NCBI RefSeq assembly: GCF_001547895.1
Contig: NZ_AP014627.1
Span: forward strand, 127,501 to 191,500
Source of the DNA: Pseudomonas sp. Os17
GTDB taxonomy: Bacteria > Pseudomonadota > Gammaproteobacteria > Pseudomonadales > Pseudomonadaceae
Length of the DNA stretch: 64,000 nucleotides
Reading direction: 5' to 3'
Below, piece by piece: positions 39,031 to 48,479 of this stretch (positions are counted from its first letter, which is position 1; the number at the start of each line of letters is the position of its first letter). The notes below the pieces were generated by a model, which ran no database searches, was not told where the DNA came from, and saw only the letters and a list, made by a program, of their open reading frames with translations. The translations under genes and the position numbers were made by a program.

Positions 39031-41496
39031 ATGCCTTACCCGACCACAGCATCCATTTTGACCCTGGGCACCTCCGCCCGCCGCCACGCCCTTGTCGCGC
39101 TGCTGGCCATGGCTCCGGTGTGCCCGGGCATTGCCCAGGCCGCCGGCGACAGCCACCACCAGGCACGGGACTACCAGATTGCCGCCGGCAGTCTGGACCA
39201 GGTCCTGAACCGTTTTGCCGGTGCCGCGGGGATTCTCCTGTCGGTGGATGCGAGCCTGACCGCCGGCAAGCACAGCGCCGGCCTGCAGGGACGCTACGAA
39301 GTGGCGCAGGGCCTGCAGACCCTGCTCGCCGGCAGTGGCCTGCAGGCGGTGCAAAGGGGGGGCAGCTGGGGCCTGCAACCTCTGCCCCAGGACGGCGCCC
39401 TGCAACTGGCACCGACCCGGATCGGCGTCACCCAAGTTGATGAGCATGCCTGGGGCGCGGTGCCGGGAATCGTCGCCAAGCGCAGCGCCACCGGGAGCAA
39501 GACCGACTCGGCGCTGGTGGAGATTCCGCAGACCATCAACGTGATCGGCGCCAAGGAAATCAAGGCCCGTGGCGCCCAGAGCGTGACCGAGGCGCTGCTC
39601 TATACCCCGGGCATGACAGGCGGCGGTTTTTCCGATCGGGTGAAGATTTTCGACGAGCCCACCTCCCGGGGGTTTTCCCCGACGCCGATGTACCTCGATG
39701 GCCTGCATCTGCCCTACGGCGGCGGCAGCACTGGCGGTGCCCTGCAGATCGAGCCCTATGCCCTGGAGCGCATCGAAGTGCTCAAGGGCCCGGCCTCGGT
39801 GCTCTATGGGCAGAACCAGCCGGGCGGGATCGTCAACATGGTCAGCAAGCGGCCCACCGAAACCCCTTTGCATCAGCTGGTGCTGGAAGCCGGCAGCTAT
39901 GACCACAAGAGCATCGCCCTGGACCTGGGCGGGCCGCTGGATGAGCAGGGGCAGTTCCTCTATCGCCTGACCGGGCTGGCCAGCGACAGCCAGGACGCCA
40001 TCGATTACGTCCAGCGTCAGCGCCAGTTCATCGCCCCGAGCCTGACCTGGCGGCCCGATGACGACACCCAGCTGACACTCTTCGCCCAGTTCCAGAAAGA
40101 CAACGACGTACCCGAGGCCCAGGGCCTGCCCAGCGTGGGCACGGTGTTTGCCAACCCCAATGGCAAGATCGACCGCGACCTGTTCCTCGGCGAGCCCGGG
40201 GTCAATGCCTACGACCGCGACCAGTTCGTCCTCGGCTACGAGTTGTCCCATCGCTTGAACGATGTCTGGACCCTGAAGCAGAACGCCCGCTACGCCGATG
40301 TCGATGACCGCTACCGCGCGCCGCTGCATGGCTACAAGTTCGTCAGCAATCCCAAGACCGGGCTCGACGACCAGCGCTACATGAGCCGCTACGGGGTCGA
40401 CTGGAAGCAGCACAACAAGGTCTACGGCGTGGACAGCATCGCCCAGGCCGAATTCGACACCGGGCCGTTCAGCCATACCCTGCTGGTGGGGCTGGACTAC
40501 TACCACTTCAATTCAAAATTCGACGGCAAGTACGACTTCAACCCGCCGATCCTCGACATGTTCACCCCCACTTACGGCCAGTCGCTGAATTTCGGCAATC
40601 CTTACCAGTGGGACAACACCATCATCCAGACCGGCCTGTATGTGCAGGACCAGATCAAGTACGAGCAGTGGGTGCTGGTGCTGGGCGGTCGCAACGACTG
40701 GGCGGAAACCGATAACAAGACGCCGCTCAATGGGGGGCATACCAACGCCAAGAGCCAGTCCTTCACCGGTCGCGGCGGGCTGGTGTACCTGTTCGACAAT
40801 GGCCTGGCGCCCTTTGTCAGTTATTCGGAATCCTTCCTGCCCTTGAGTGGCACCAGCGTCGGGGGCAGCGCTTTCAAGCCGTCCAGCGGCAAGCAGTACG
40901 AAGTGGGGATGAAATACCAGCCGCCGGGCCAGGAGAGTTTCGTCCAGGTGTCGGCCTACCAGCTGGATCAGGAGAACATCCTGACCTCCGACCTGGCCAA
41001 CCCCGGGTTCAGCATCCAGAGTGGCGCGGTGCGTTCCCGTGGCATCGAGCTGGAAGCCAAGGCCAGCCTCAGCGAATCGCTGGACGTGATTGCCTCGGCG
41101 TCACGCAACGACATCAAGTACACCAAGGACAACGACGGGCGCGAAGGGCGTCACCCTGCCGGCATGCCGCCGCTGACCGCCTCGCTGTGGCTCAACTACA
41201 CGATCCTTGGCGACACGCCGCTGGCGGGCCTGGGCGCAGGCGTCGGCACCCGCTACGTCAAGGGCAGTTATGGCACCGATTACGACGGCGCCTTCCAGAT
41301 CCCGTCCTACACCGTGTACGACGCCAGCCTGAGCTACGACCTGGAAAAATCACCGCTGCAATGGAAGGGCGTGAAGCTGGCGCTGAACGTGAAGAACCTC
41401 ACCGACAAGACCTACGTCGCCAACTGCACCAGCATCTGGGACTGCTACTACGGTGAGGGGCGGACCATGGTGTCGAGTTTGACCTATGACTGGTAA
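39031..41496 (+). CDS. TonB-dependent siderophore receptor with STN signalling domain
   Basis: This outer-membrane ferric-siderophore transporter (FecA/FpvA/FhuA-like) has 821 aa: a signal peptide to about residue 37, an STN domain (about 45-105, opening [17 protein letters not shown]), a plug domain (from about 155, [12 protein letters not shown]) and a 22-strand barrel ending YDW. The STN domain and the FecI/FecR genes upstream indicate transcriptional autoregulation by the ligand. ATG 39031 is chosen with GGGGAG upstream; ATG 39016 would add five residues. The siderophore cannot be assigned from sequence alone. Confidence 0.94.
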   Translation: MPYPTTASILTLGTSARRHALVALLAMAPVCPGIAQAAGDSHHQARDYQIAAGSLDQVLNRFAGAAGILLSVDASLTAGKHSAGLQGRYEVAQGLQTLLAGSGLQAVQRGGSWGLQPLPQDGALQLAPTRIGVTQVDEHAWGAVPGIVAKRSATGSKTDSALVEIPQTINVIGAKEIKARGAQSVTEALLYTPGMTGGGFSDRVKIFDEPTSRGFSPTPMYLDGLHLPYGGGSTGGALQIEPYALERIEVLKGPASVLYGQNQPGGIVNMVSKRPTETPLHQLVLEAGSYDHKSIALDLGGPLDEQGQFLYRLTGLASDSQDAIDYVQRQRQFIAPSLTWRPDDDTQLTLFAQFQKDNDVPEAQGLPSVGTVFANPNGKIDRDLFLGEPGVNAYDRDQFVLGYELSHRLNDVWTLKQNARYADVDDRYRAPLHGYKFVSNPKTGLDDQRYMSRYGVDWKQHNKVYGVDSIAQAEFDTGPFSHTLLVGLDYYHFNSKFDGKYDFNPPILDMFTPTYGQSLNFGNPYQWDNTIIQTGLYVQDQIKYEQWVLVLGGRNDWAETDNKTPLNGGHTNAKSQSFTGRGGLVYLFDNGLAPFVSYSESFLPLSGTSVGGSAFKPSSGKQYEVGMKYQPPGQESFVQVSAYQLDQENILTSDLANPGFSIQSGAVRSRGIELEAKASLSESLDVIASASRNDIKYTKDNDGREGRHPAGMPPLTASLWLNYTILGDTPLAGLGAGVGTRYVKGSYGTDYDGAFQIPSYTVYDASLSYDLEKSPLQWKGVKLALNVKNLTDKTYVANCTSIWDCYYGEGRTMVSSLTYDW

Positions 41497-41514
41497 GCCC
41501 GTTGTCGTCGGGGC

Positions 41515-42204
41515 TCACCAATAGTCCGGTCTGATTGCGGGGGCCTTGCGGGTCGCGACTCGTTCGGGGAACTGGTGTTTTTGCAGTTCCTCGGCGGTGA
41601 CGACCCGGCGCATCCAGTGGGCCTGCGCTTTCAGGGAGCCGGGTTGCGGACGCGGGTACTGTGGCCGGTGAGGCAGGATCACGCCAAGGGTCACGTCCGG
41701 AAAGTCTTCGCGAATGGCCCGCAGCGCCGGTGTCATGTCGGTATCCCCCGAGACCAGTACCAGTTGCTCGATGCGCTCGCCTGGAGGATGCAGAAGCTGT
41801 CGGGCCGCGAGGCGATACATGCTGATTGCCAGGTGGACATCGGTTTCCTTTTCCTCGAGTTTCCAGATGTCCACCGTGTCTTGGCGCGAAGCTCCCACGG
41901 CTTTATCGATGAAGCGCGGGGCTTTGGCCGGTTCAAGCTGGTGGCGACCCAGGTGCACATTGACCTGACGCGCTTTCAAGGCCCGCAAGTAGGTGTCTTG
42001 TGCTTCCTTGGAGGCTCGGCCGCGGGTGGCCAGCCGGGGTTTGACCGAAGAGGTGAAGTAGTCCACCGAGACCAGTCGGCTGGCGGGGTTCTCGATCTGC
42101 ACGATATGGGTCAGCAACCCGGGCAGGTCGAGCCACTTGAATGGGGTGTCAGCCAGCAACCCGTAGAACAGGTTGTAGCCGTCGACAAAGAAAGCCGTGC
42201 GCAC
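41515..42204 (-). CDS. NYN-domain (PIN-like) putative ribonuclease
   Basis: This 229-aa soluble protein has a NYN fold. Predicted metal-binding aspartates are D8 (FFVDGYNLF), D122 (EEKETDVHLA) and D154/D156 (LVSGDTDMTP). Proteins with this set are predicted to cut RNA with magnesium. Its C-terminal 40 residues are basic and proline-rich. It converges with the TonB receptor gene with only 18 nt between stops. The target is unknown. Confidence 0.87.
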   Translation of the reverse strand: MRTAFFVDGYNLFYGLLADTPFKWLDLPGLLTHIVQIENPASRLVSVDYFTSSVKPRLATRGRASKEAQDTYLRALKARQVNVHLGRHQLEPAKAPRFIDKAVGASRQDTVDIWKLEEKETDVHLAISMYRLAARQLLHPPGERIEQLVLVSGDTDMTPALRAIREDFPDVTLGVILPHRPQYPRPQPGSLKAQAHWMRRVVTAEELQKHQFPERVATRKAPAIRPDYW

Positions 42205-42224
42205 TATTCCATTCCCTGGAAACG

Positions 42225-42250
42225 AAAAAACCGGCCTGGGCCGGTTTTTT
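42225..42250 (-). terminator. Symmetric rho-independent terminator
   Basis: AAAAAACCGG-CCTGGG-CCGGTTTTTT is a perfect stem with T runs on both strands. It ends transcription of the DUF3142 operon arriving on the minus strand and shields the NYN gene just downstream. It could also work in the plus direction. Confidence 0.9.
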
Positions 42251-42466
42251 CACCCCAACGGCCAGCGAACTTAATCTCTGCGTACGGGGTTGAGTTGTGA
42301 GGTCGAGCCTAGTGCCTGTGCTCGTGGGGGTCAATCCTTGTCCGACGAGTGAGGAATGGCAAATGGCTGCCTGGTGCATCAACTCCGCAGGGACCGTTTT
42401 GCCCCAGCAGGCTCCGAGGATCAAGGGTATCGACGGGTATTACTGTGAGCACTTATTGCGCCGGAT

Positions 42467-43201
42467 TCAGGGCTCAGGCTGAGGATTCTGCAAGAACACC
42501 ACATAGCCCCTGAACCAGGGGCTGTCGCGCAGGGCCTGGGGTTCCTGCCAGTCGCCGCCCTGGATCAGGCCGACCTTGTAGGGTAGGCCCATGCGGTCCA
42601 GGCGCGGCAGGTAGCTGGCGTAGTTGGGGATGCTGCGGCGGCCCTGGTAGGTCTGCACCACCACTTCGTCCACCACGCCCTTGAGCTGGCCGATGGCTTG
42701 CGGGTCGGCGTTGCTGCCCCAGTCCATCAGGCCGGTGATGCTCAGGCGGTAGTGCGCGGGCAGGCGCTGGCGCAGGTCACGGAGGAAATTACCGTAGCGT
42801 TCGAGGTCGCGGGTGCTGCTGTCAAAGTCGATCTGGATGCCCACCACCGGGCTGCCCGTGGCCTGCCAGCGCTGCAACTGGCCGAACAGCTGGCGATACA
42901 CCGGCTCAGTCCAGGCCAGGGTGTGGGCGCGGTATACCACCCACACCTGTTCCTGGGGCAGGCGCGACACCGGCAGGCCTTGGGCGATGAGCTGGACGCC
43001 GCTGGCCGGATGGCGCCGCGAGCGGCTGATCTGGCCCTGGAGGATGTACAGGGTCTTGGCCCGGGCCAGCACCGGCTGGGTTTTGACCCCGCTCCACAGC
43101 CAGAAGGCGTCGTGGTCGGCGGCCTGCACTGGCGCCGCGCCGGCCGCCGGGGTGGCCCACCACAGCCAGAGCGGCAGCAGGCCGTAACCCAGGGACTTCA
43201 T
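42467..43201 (-). CDS. DUF3142 family protein
   Basis: This 244-aa protein has an N-terminal hydrophobic signal sequence ending about residue 25 (MKSLGYGLLPLWLWWATPAAGA). The mature part reads like a TIM-barrel hydrolase relative: strand VVGIQIDFDSSTRDLERYGNF, then LSITGLMDWGS and EVVVQTYQGRRS. The family has no established activity to my knowledge. ATG 43201 is used because it follows the preceding stop by 2 nt; a start at 43234 inside that gene would spoil the signal sequence. It forms a tight two-gene operon with the 730-aa protein upstream. Confidence 0.87.
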   Translation of the reverse strand: MKSLGYGLLPLWLWWATPAAGAAPVQAADHDAFWLWSGVKTQPVLARAKTLYILQGQISRSRRHPASGVQLIAQGLPVSRLPQEQVWVVYRAHTLAWTEPVYRQLFGQLQRWQATGSPVVGIQIDFDSSTRDLERYGNFLRDLRQRLPAHYRLSITGLMDWGSNADPQAIGQLKGVVDEVVVQTYQGRRSIPNYASYLPRLDRMGLPYKVGLIQGGDWQEPQALRDSPWFRGYVVFLQNPQPEP

Positions 43202-43203
43202 TC

Positions 43204-45396
43204 TCACCAGTAGTAGCGCAATGACTGGCTCCATTGGGTATCCCCCAGCTTGGTCTTCAACTGACGGAACCAGGCCTTGCGCACGGCCGGTTCGACGCCG
43301 GCGCCGCCACAGTTGTTGTGGCCCGAGGAGGCGTAGCAGTTGATGGCCCGGTACAAGGCGTAGGCCCGGTCGTCACGGCTGGCCTTGGGGTTGTTGATCA
43401 CCACCTGATAGCCGTCGAGCCGCGAGAACGGCTTGCCCGGGAACGCATCCGGGGTGCCGCCCAGGTTCTGGGCCGGTGGCGGGGTGTCCAGGGGCATGCG
43501 GTCGAAGCCGCTGAAGCGCATGAACTCGCCGAGGCAGATCAGCCCGGCCGGAGCCTTGGGATCACGCTGCAGGAGGGCGGCCGTCTCCACTAGGCTCGGG
43601 CACCGGTAGTCGGGGGTTTGCGCTTCGGGCTGTGCGCCATTCCAGTGGAAATCCTGCAATGGCGTGGTACTGAGGTAGATGTAGCCCAGGCTGGCGGGAA
43701 GACTGGCGTCGGGCAGGGTGGGCGGCAGTTGCTCGTAGTCCTGGCCGAAGGCCGCGTACTGGCCGCGGGTCAGGTCCTTGTACAGCAGGATAAAGCGCGC
43801 GGCGTTGCGCTCTTCTGCCGAGTCGGCCTTCTGCGCCTGTTGGCGCAGCAGTTTGGGCGAGGCCACCTGGCGCAGGAGAATGGCGCGCACCTGGGCGGTC
43901 TTGATCGGCGAGTCGGCGGCGAACACCTTGTCCAGTTGGCCGCTGCGCTCGTAGGTGTAGGCCAGGGCCAGTTCCAGCTGTTCGCGTTGCAGCGGTTGCT
44001 GGGCCAGGGGCAGCAATTGCAGCCACAGCGCCTCGGCGCCTTTCCAGTCCTGTTGGGCCTGCATTGCCAGGCCACGCAGGGTCTGCTGGCTGAAGCTCAG
44101 GTAGTCCAGGTGCGCTGGCAACTGGCTGGGCAGTTGCTTGAGCGCCGTGGCCGGTTGCTGCTCGACATACAGGCTGAAGGCGGCCTGCAGATAATCGAAC
44201 AGTGCCGGTTGCCCTTCGAACAGGGCTTTTTGCTGTTGCAGGGTGTCGCGGGTCAATACCGCCGGCGTGGCGCCGCGCATGTGCATCAGGTCCTTGACCG
44301 CCAGCAGCAGCGGGGCCTTGAAGTTGTCTTCGGGCAGGCTCAGCAGTTTGTAGTCGACTTCTTCCACCAGGTCGTCCAGACGCATGTTGCGCGGGGTGCC
44401 CGGCGCCTGGGTCAGTTGCCAGGCGTAGTCGTCGGCCAGGGCCGGGGTGTCGCCCGTCAGCCAGTGCACACGCCGGATCAGGCCTTTGGCGGACACGGCG
44501 TAACGACCCTGTGGATAAGCCTTCAGGTAGGCCTCGAAACCGGCGCCGGCCTGTTGCAGGACGGCTTTGTCCACATGCTCCAGATTGACCATGCTCCATT
44601 CATCGAAGGCGTTCTGCTGGGCCAGGTTGAGGGTGGTGCGCGGGCTCATGTAGGCCGCGGTTTCGGCCAGCCAGGGCTGGGGATTGTCCTTGAGCGCGGC
44701 AAAACCGTTGCCGGCTTCGCTGAAGCGGCCGCTGTAGAAGTCGGCGGCGGCCTGCAGGTAGCTGGCGAACGCCTTGGCCGCCGCCGAGTTCAGGTTGCCT
44801 GGCAGCAGCTTGCTCATTTCGCTGGCGTTCCAGCTGCAGCTGGCCAGCAGTTGCACCCGGGCTTCGGCCAGGGCCTGGCGTTCTTCCGGGCTCAGTGGCG
44901 CCTGGTTGAGCTGCTCGACAAAGGCCAGGGCGCTGGCGTCCGAGTTGCTGCGGCAGCGGCTGCCTTCTCCGGAGAGAAAGCCGTCCCCGGCGGTTTCCTT
45001 GCTGTCGCGACGCAGGCCCACGGCCTCCAGCAGGCTGTCGAGCTGCTCGGTGGCGGGCGAGGGGCCGGGCTTGGGTGGGTTGCCCGTGTCGGGGTCGAGT
45101 TCAGGGGCCGCCGGGTACAGGCGATAGTGCATGAAGGGTACGGGACCGTAGCCCATGCCCAGTTCATCCTGGGTCAAGGCCCTGGGAGTCAGAGGCAGAC
45201 TGCCCTGGTCGGCCAGCAGCAGCCGCAGGTTGACCCGGCTGTCGTTGCCCGGGCTGAGAAAGGGCAGGTTGCTGCAACCGTCCAGTTGGTTGGCGTACAG
45301 CTTCCAGGTCGGTGAGCAGGTGTCATCCGAACTGGCCTGGGCCTGGCCGGCGCAGAGCGCCGCGAGGGTCAATGACGAGAGCAGAAGCTTGCGCAT
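43204..45396 (-). CDS. Large exported protein of unknown function, partner of DUF3142
   Basis: This 730-aa protein has a signal peptide (MRKLLLSSLTLAALCAGQAQA, 21 residues) and no membrane segment after it. The central part (about 200-500) is alanine- and leucine-rich helical sequence suggestive of TPR-like repeats (for example AALKDNPQPWLAETAAYMS). The C-terminal 100 residues hold conserved-looking cysteines (NCYASSGHNNCGG). I do not recognise a named family. It is the first gene of the operon with DUF3142, so a shared envelope role is inferred. Confidence 0.85.
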   Translation of the reverse strand: MRKLLLSSLTLAALCAGQAQASSDDTCSPTWKLYANQLDGCSNLPFLSPGNDSRVNLRLLLADQGSLPLTPRALTQDELGMGYGPVPFMHYRLYPAAPELDPDTGNPPKPGPSPATEQLDSLLEAVGLRRDSKETAGDGFLSGEGSRCRSNSDASALAFVEQLNQAPLSPEERQALAEARVQLLASCSWNASEMSKLLPGNLNSAAAKAFASYLQAAADFYSGRFSEAGNGFAALKDNPQPWLAETAAYMSPRTTLNLAQQNAFDEWSMVNLEHVDKAVLQQAGAGFEAYLKAYPQGRYAVSAKGLIRRVHWLTGDTPALADDYAWQLTQAPGTPRNMRLDDLVEEVDYKLLSLPEDNFKAPLLLAVKDLMHMRGATPAVLTRDTLQQQKALFEGQPALFDYLQAAFSLYVEQQPATALKQLPSQLPAHLDYLSFSQQTLRGLAMQAQQDWKGAEALWLQLLPLAQQPLQREQLELALAYTYERSGQLDKVFAADSPIKTAQVRAILLRQVASPKLLRQQAQKADSAEERNAARFILLYKDLTRGQYAAFGQDYEQLPPTLPDASLPASLGYIYLSTTPLQDFHWNGAQPEAQTPDYRCPSLVETAALLQRDPKAPAGLICLGEFMRFSGFDRMPLDTPPPAQNLGGTPDAFPGKPFSRLDGYQVVINNPKASRDDRAYALYRAINCYASSGHNNCGGAGVEPAVRKAWFRQLKTKLGDTQWSQSLRYYW

Positions 45397-45727
45397 GAAT
45401 TGTCCTTAATTCAGAAAAGCCGGGAGGGCAGGTTCCGAGTGTGGCGAAAATCATACAGAAGGCGCCGGCTGGCACCTACGTTGCTGGTTAGAAAATCTGC
45501 CGTTCTGTGACGCGACTTTGCTGTCCTCCGGTCTATGTTCATCCATTGCCGGGGAGGGCCGGGCCTGACCCCGGAGCGCGGTGCCCGAGGGCAATCGTCA
45601 GGAGTCGCACAAGACATTCGATGAGCGGCTTTTTGCCCGCGTGTCTGAGCTTTGCGGTTTTCCAGGCAAAGGACGATGCTGTCGGGGTTTTAGCGACCAG
45701 ATCATGCGAATTTATGGGGAGCAAGGA
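45397..45727. other. Divergent intergenic region
   Basis: About 331 nt lie between the 730-aa protein gene and the glycosyltransferase gene. It should hold both promoters. An open frame runs into it from the glycosyltransferase (from 45581), but the ribosome binding site at 45716-45721 places the real start at 45728. No operator or repeat was recognised. Confidence 0.5.
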
Positions 45728-47338
45728 ATGGATTTTCGCAGAGCGCCGGAGTTGATCGGGCGTTTGCAAGAGCAGGCCGTCGTGCCTCAGGAGCAGGGCG
45801 TGCAACGGCTGATGCGCCGGGTGCTTGAGTACTGGTTGCTGCCGGTATTGCTGCTGGCGGCGGCCGTTCGCTTTTATGACCTGACCGCGGCGGCCATCTG
45901 GGGCGATGAAGGCTCCAGCCTGGTGCTCAGTCAGTATTCGCTGAGCGATATCTGGGTGCATGCGGCCCGCGACGTGCATCCCCCGCTGTATTTCATGCTG
46001 TTGCGCGGCTGGATCGAACTGTTTGGCGACGGGATCTTTTCCATTCGCACCTTCAGCGCGCTGCCGGGGATCGTCACCGTAGGGCTGGGCGTCTGGCTGG
46101 TGGCGCTCCTGGCGACCCGCCGCGCGGCGATTCTCGCCGGTGTGCTGCTGGCGCTGCTGCCCACGGCCGTGCGCTACAGCCAGGAAGTGCGCATGTATGC
46201 GCTGCTGGGCCTGTTGCTGTTGGGGGCGACCCTGGCCCTGGTGTACTGGCTGCGCCAACCCTCGCGCCGGGGCTATCTGGTCAGCTACGCGTTGCTGATG
46301 ACCCTGGCCTTCTACACCCATTACTTCACGGCCTTCTGCGTGCTGGCGCACTGGCTGTACCTGGCGCTGTCGGGCGTGCGCGGCGAGGGCGACAGGCGTC
46401 TGATCGTCCGGCCGGCCTGGTGGCTGGCGAATGCGGCGATCGTGCTGCTGTACCTGCCCTGGGTGCCGGAGTTGCTGGACCTGCTGCGGCATATGGACGA
46501 ATTGAAGGCCAACGGCGATGTCGGCTGGGAACCTCCGGTGACGTGGACGTCGCTGCCGGCGATGGTCTGGCAATTGCTGATCCAGGACGAGGGCGACAAC
46601 CTGCCCGGGGCGCTGTTCGTGGGCATGCCGTTGCTGTTGCTGGCGCTCTGCAGCGTACCGGCCTGGCGTAAGTGGGCGCCGGTCCGCTTTGGCGGGCTGC
46701 TGGCGAGTTTCACCCTGCTGCCGTTGTTGCTGGTGTTTGCGGTGTCGTTCGCCTCCCCGGTGTTTATCGAGCGCTACCTGACCGCCTATGCCCTGGGGGT
46801 GCCGATGATCATCGCGGTACTCGTCGATCGCTGGCTGAAATCGGCCCGGCTGGTGGCGCTGGCGCTGCTGGTGGGGTTTGTCGGGCTGGAAGCGGTAGGG
46901 CTGAAAAACAACATCGATGTCGACGCCAACGACCAGGTCAGCGTGATGGTCGACTACGTCAACCGGCACTACGTGGCCGGTGACCGCATCGTGATCAGCG
47001 ACATGCTTTGGTACCTGAGCTACCTCTACTACAACCGCACCGATGCCCAGCCGATGCTCTATACGCCGCCGCTGCCGGGAGGCGCCTCCAGCAGGCCGAA
47101 CGCCTACGGCTTTGGCACCCTGATCGACCAGCCGGACCAGGTCTACCTGGACCAGTTGAGCCGTTTGCCGGTGGGCAGCGGGCGCTATTGGCTGGTGGGG
47201 TCGGACGATCCGGCCGAAGAGTTCGCGCCGTTGCCGCCGGGGTGGCGCAAAGTCAGTCAGTTCGCCGCGGGCGGTACCCGGGCGCGGCTGTTTGTCCTCT
47301 GTGGCCCGGCAACGGGCGTGCCCTGCACCGGGCAATGA
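45728..47338 (+). CDS. GT39/ArnT-like integral-membrane glycosyltransferase
   Basis: This GT-C-fold enzyme is expected to transfer a sugar from a polyprenyl-phosphate donor at the periplasmic face. The 536-aa protein has about ten TM helices. The first periplasmic loop holds the acidic pair GDEG (IWGDEGSSLVLSQY), and HPPLYFMLLRGWI follows, both hallmarks of the PMT_2 group. The C-terminal ~120 residues are soluble. ATG 45728 follows GGGGAG at a good distance; upstream ATG 45704 is less likely. Acceptor and donor are unknown. Confidence 0.9.
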   Translation: MDFRRAPELIGRLQEQAVVPQEQGVQRLMRRVLEYWLLPVLLLAAAVRFYDLTAAAIWGDEGSSLVLSQYSLSDIWVHAARDVHPPLYFMLLRGWIELFGDGIFSIRTFSALPGIVTVGLGVWLVALLATRRAAILAGVLLALLPTAVRYSQEVRMYALLGLLLLGATLALVYWLRQPSRRGYLVSYALLMTLAFYTHYFTAFCVLAHWLYLALSGVRGEGDRRLIVRPAWWLANAAIVLLYLPWVPELLDLLRHMDELKANGDVGWEPPVTWTSLPAMVWQLLIQDEGDNLPGALFVGMPLLLLALCSVPAWRKWAPVRFGGLLASFTLLPLLLVFAVSFASPVFIERYLTAYALGVPMIIAVLVDRWLKSARLVALALLVGFVGLEAVGLKNNIDVDANDQVSVMVDYVNRHYVAGDRIVISDMLWYLSYLYYNRTDAQPMLYTPPLPGGASSRPNAYGFGTLIDQPDQVYLDQLSRLPVGSGRYWLVGSDDPAEEFAPLPPGWRKVSQFAAGGTRARLFVLCGPATGVPCTGQ

Positions 47339-47447
47339 GCGCGCAGGGTGCCGTTCGGAAGTTCGGGGCATTGAGTTGCGCCGTGCGACCTAGACTTGCA
47401 TCAGGAGTCACAGTCCTGTCCCCGTTCGCGGGGCACCGAGGTGCATC

Positions 47448-47909
47448 ATGCGTATGGCAAGAACCGTGCAGCGCAGCCTGGAACAGGCGGCTTGCGAGTT
47501 TGATCTGGTGACCCATCCCCATTCCGCCAGCAGCCTGGAAACGGCGCGGGTGGCTGGGGTGCCGGCGGAGCGGGTGGCCAAGTCGGTGATTCTCGACGAT
47601 CACCACGGCCACTACCTGATGGCGGTGTTGCCGGCCAGCCGTCACCTGGACCTCGGCAAGGTGCGCGGCAGCGGCGAATGGCAGATCACCCGGGAAAGCA
47701 CCCTGGCCCATCTGTTCAACGATTGCGAGCGCGGCGCGGTGCCGGCCCTGGGCGAGTCCTATGGGCTGGACGTGGTGATCGACCCGCTGCTGACCCGGCA
47801 GAAAGACATCTATCTGGAAGCCGGCAACCACCACAATCTGGTGCACATGAGCATGGCCCAGTACCTGAAGCTGGTGCCCCACGCTGAAGTCTGCGAAGTC
47901 TCGCACTGA
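47448..47909 (+). CDS. YbaK/ProXp-type aminoacyl-tRNA deacylase
   Basis: This 153-aa trans-editing enzyme hydrolyses mischarged tRNA (Cys- or Ala-tRNA-Pro types). The conserved lysine is in RVAKSVILDD, and the region GAVPALGESYGLDVVID matches the GxxPP-like loop of the family with AL in place of PP. A histidine-rich segment (NHHNLVHM) follows. Starts at 47448 and 47454 are equally possible. The DUF2789 gene follows 14 nt later, likely co-transcribed. Confidence 0.87.
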   Translation: MRMARTVQRSLEQAACEFDLVTHPHSASSLETARVAGVPAERVAKSVILDDHHGHYLMAVLPASRHLDLGKVRGSGEWQITRESTLAHLFNDCERGAVPALGESYGLDVVIDPLLTRQKDIYLEAGNHHNLVHMSMAQYLKLVPHAEVCEVSH

Positions 47910-47923
47910 TCAGGAGCCTGACC

Positions 47924-48169
47924 ATGGAAGCACCGACCCACAACCTGCCGGCGCTGTTCAAACAGTTGGGGCTGGCCGATGACCCGGAGAGTATTGATCG
48001 TTTCATCGCCACTCATTCGCCGCTGAAACCGGAGTTGCACCTGGCGGACGCGTTCTTCTGGAGCAAGAGCCAGGCGGACTTCCTGCGCACGGAAGTGCTC
48101 GATGATGCGGACTGGGCGGAGGTGGTGGATCAGTTGGATGTGTTGTTGAGGAAGGGGCGCGGGGGGTGA
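47924..48169 (+). CDS. DUF2789 family small protein
   Basis: This 81-aa soluble protein fits DUF2789, a family of small helical proteins common in gammaproteobacteria; the segment LFKQLGLADDPESIDRFIA is characteristic. Function is not known. AGGAG lies upstream of the ATG. It probably shares a transcript with the deacylase gene. Confidence 0.85.
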   Translation: MEAPTHNLPALFKQLGLADDPESIDRFIATHSPLKPELHLADAFFWSKSQADFLRTEVLDDADWAEVVDQLDVLLRKGRGG

Positions 48170-48205
48170 TGGGCTGTGGTTGTTGTGATGGGGTATTTAG
48201 ACCAG

Positions 48206-48233
48206 AATCATGACCTGAATTGAGGTCATGATT
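48206..48233. promoter_or_regulatory. Palindromic operator of the toxin-antitoxin operon
   Basis: AATCATGACCT and AGGTCATGATT are perfect 11-bp inverted arms around a 6-bp centre (GAATTG). The right arm covers the ribosome binding site and ends immediately before ATG 48234. Position and symmetry fit autorepression by a Phd-type antitoxin. Confidence 0.82.
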
Positions 48234-48479
48234 ATGCAGAGCATTCTGGCTGACAAAGCCGTCAGCGTATCCGAGTTGAAGAAAAACCCGTCTGCCGTCT
48301 TGAGTGGTGCCCAGGGGGGACCCGTGGCGGTGTTGAATCACAATCGTGTCATGGGCTACATGGTTCCGGCCGAGGTTTTCGAGGCGTTGATGGAACGCCT
48401 GGATGATCTTGAGCTGGCCGAGATCGTTCGCGCGCGCAGCCATGAGACGCCCGTCCCGGTCAGTCTGGATGACTTATAG
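48234..48479 (+). CDS. Phd/YefM-type antitoxin
   Basis: This 81-aa DNA-binding antitoxin has an N-terminal Phd fold (VSVSELKKNPSAVLSGAQGGPVAVLNHNRVMGYMVP) that dimerises on the operator just upstream. The C-terminal tail is acidic and would neutralise the RelE toxin. ATG 48234 is preferred: GAGG lies 9 nt upstream, while ATG 48228 sits only 3 nt from it and inside the operator arm. It overlaps the toxin gene by 11 nt. Confidence 0.92.
   Translation: MQSILADKAVSVSELKKNPSAVLSGAQGGPVAVLNHNRVMGYMVPAEVFEALMERLDDLELAEIVRARSHETPVPVSLDDL

Noticed and set aside
42297..42482. Small plus-strand frame (61 codons) between the NYN and DUF3142 genes.
   Set aside because: No ribosome binding site, no homology-like features, and it runs into the end of the DUF3142 gene.
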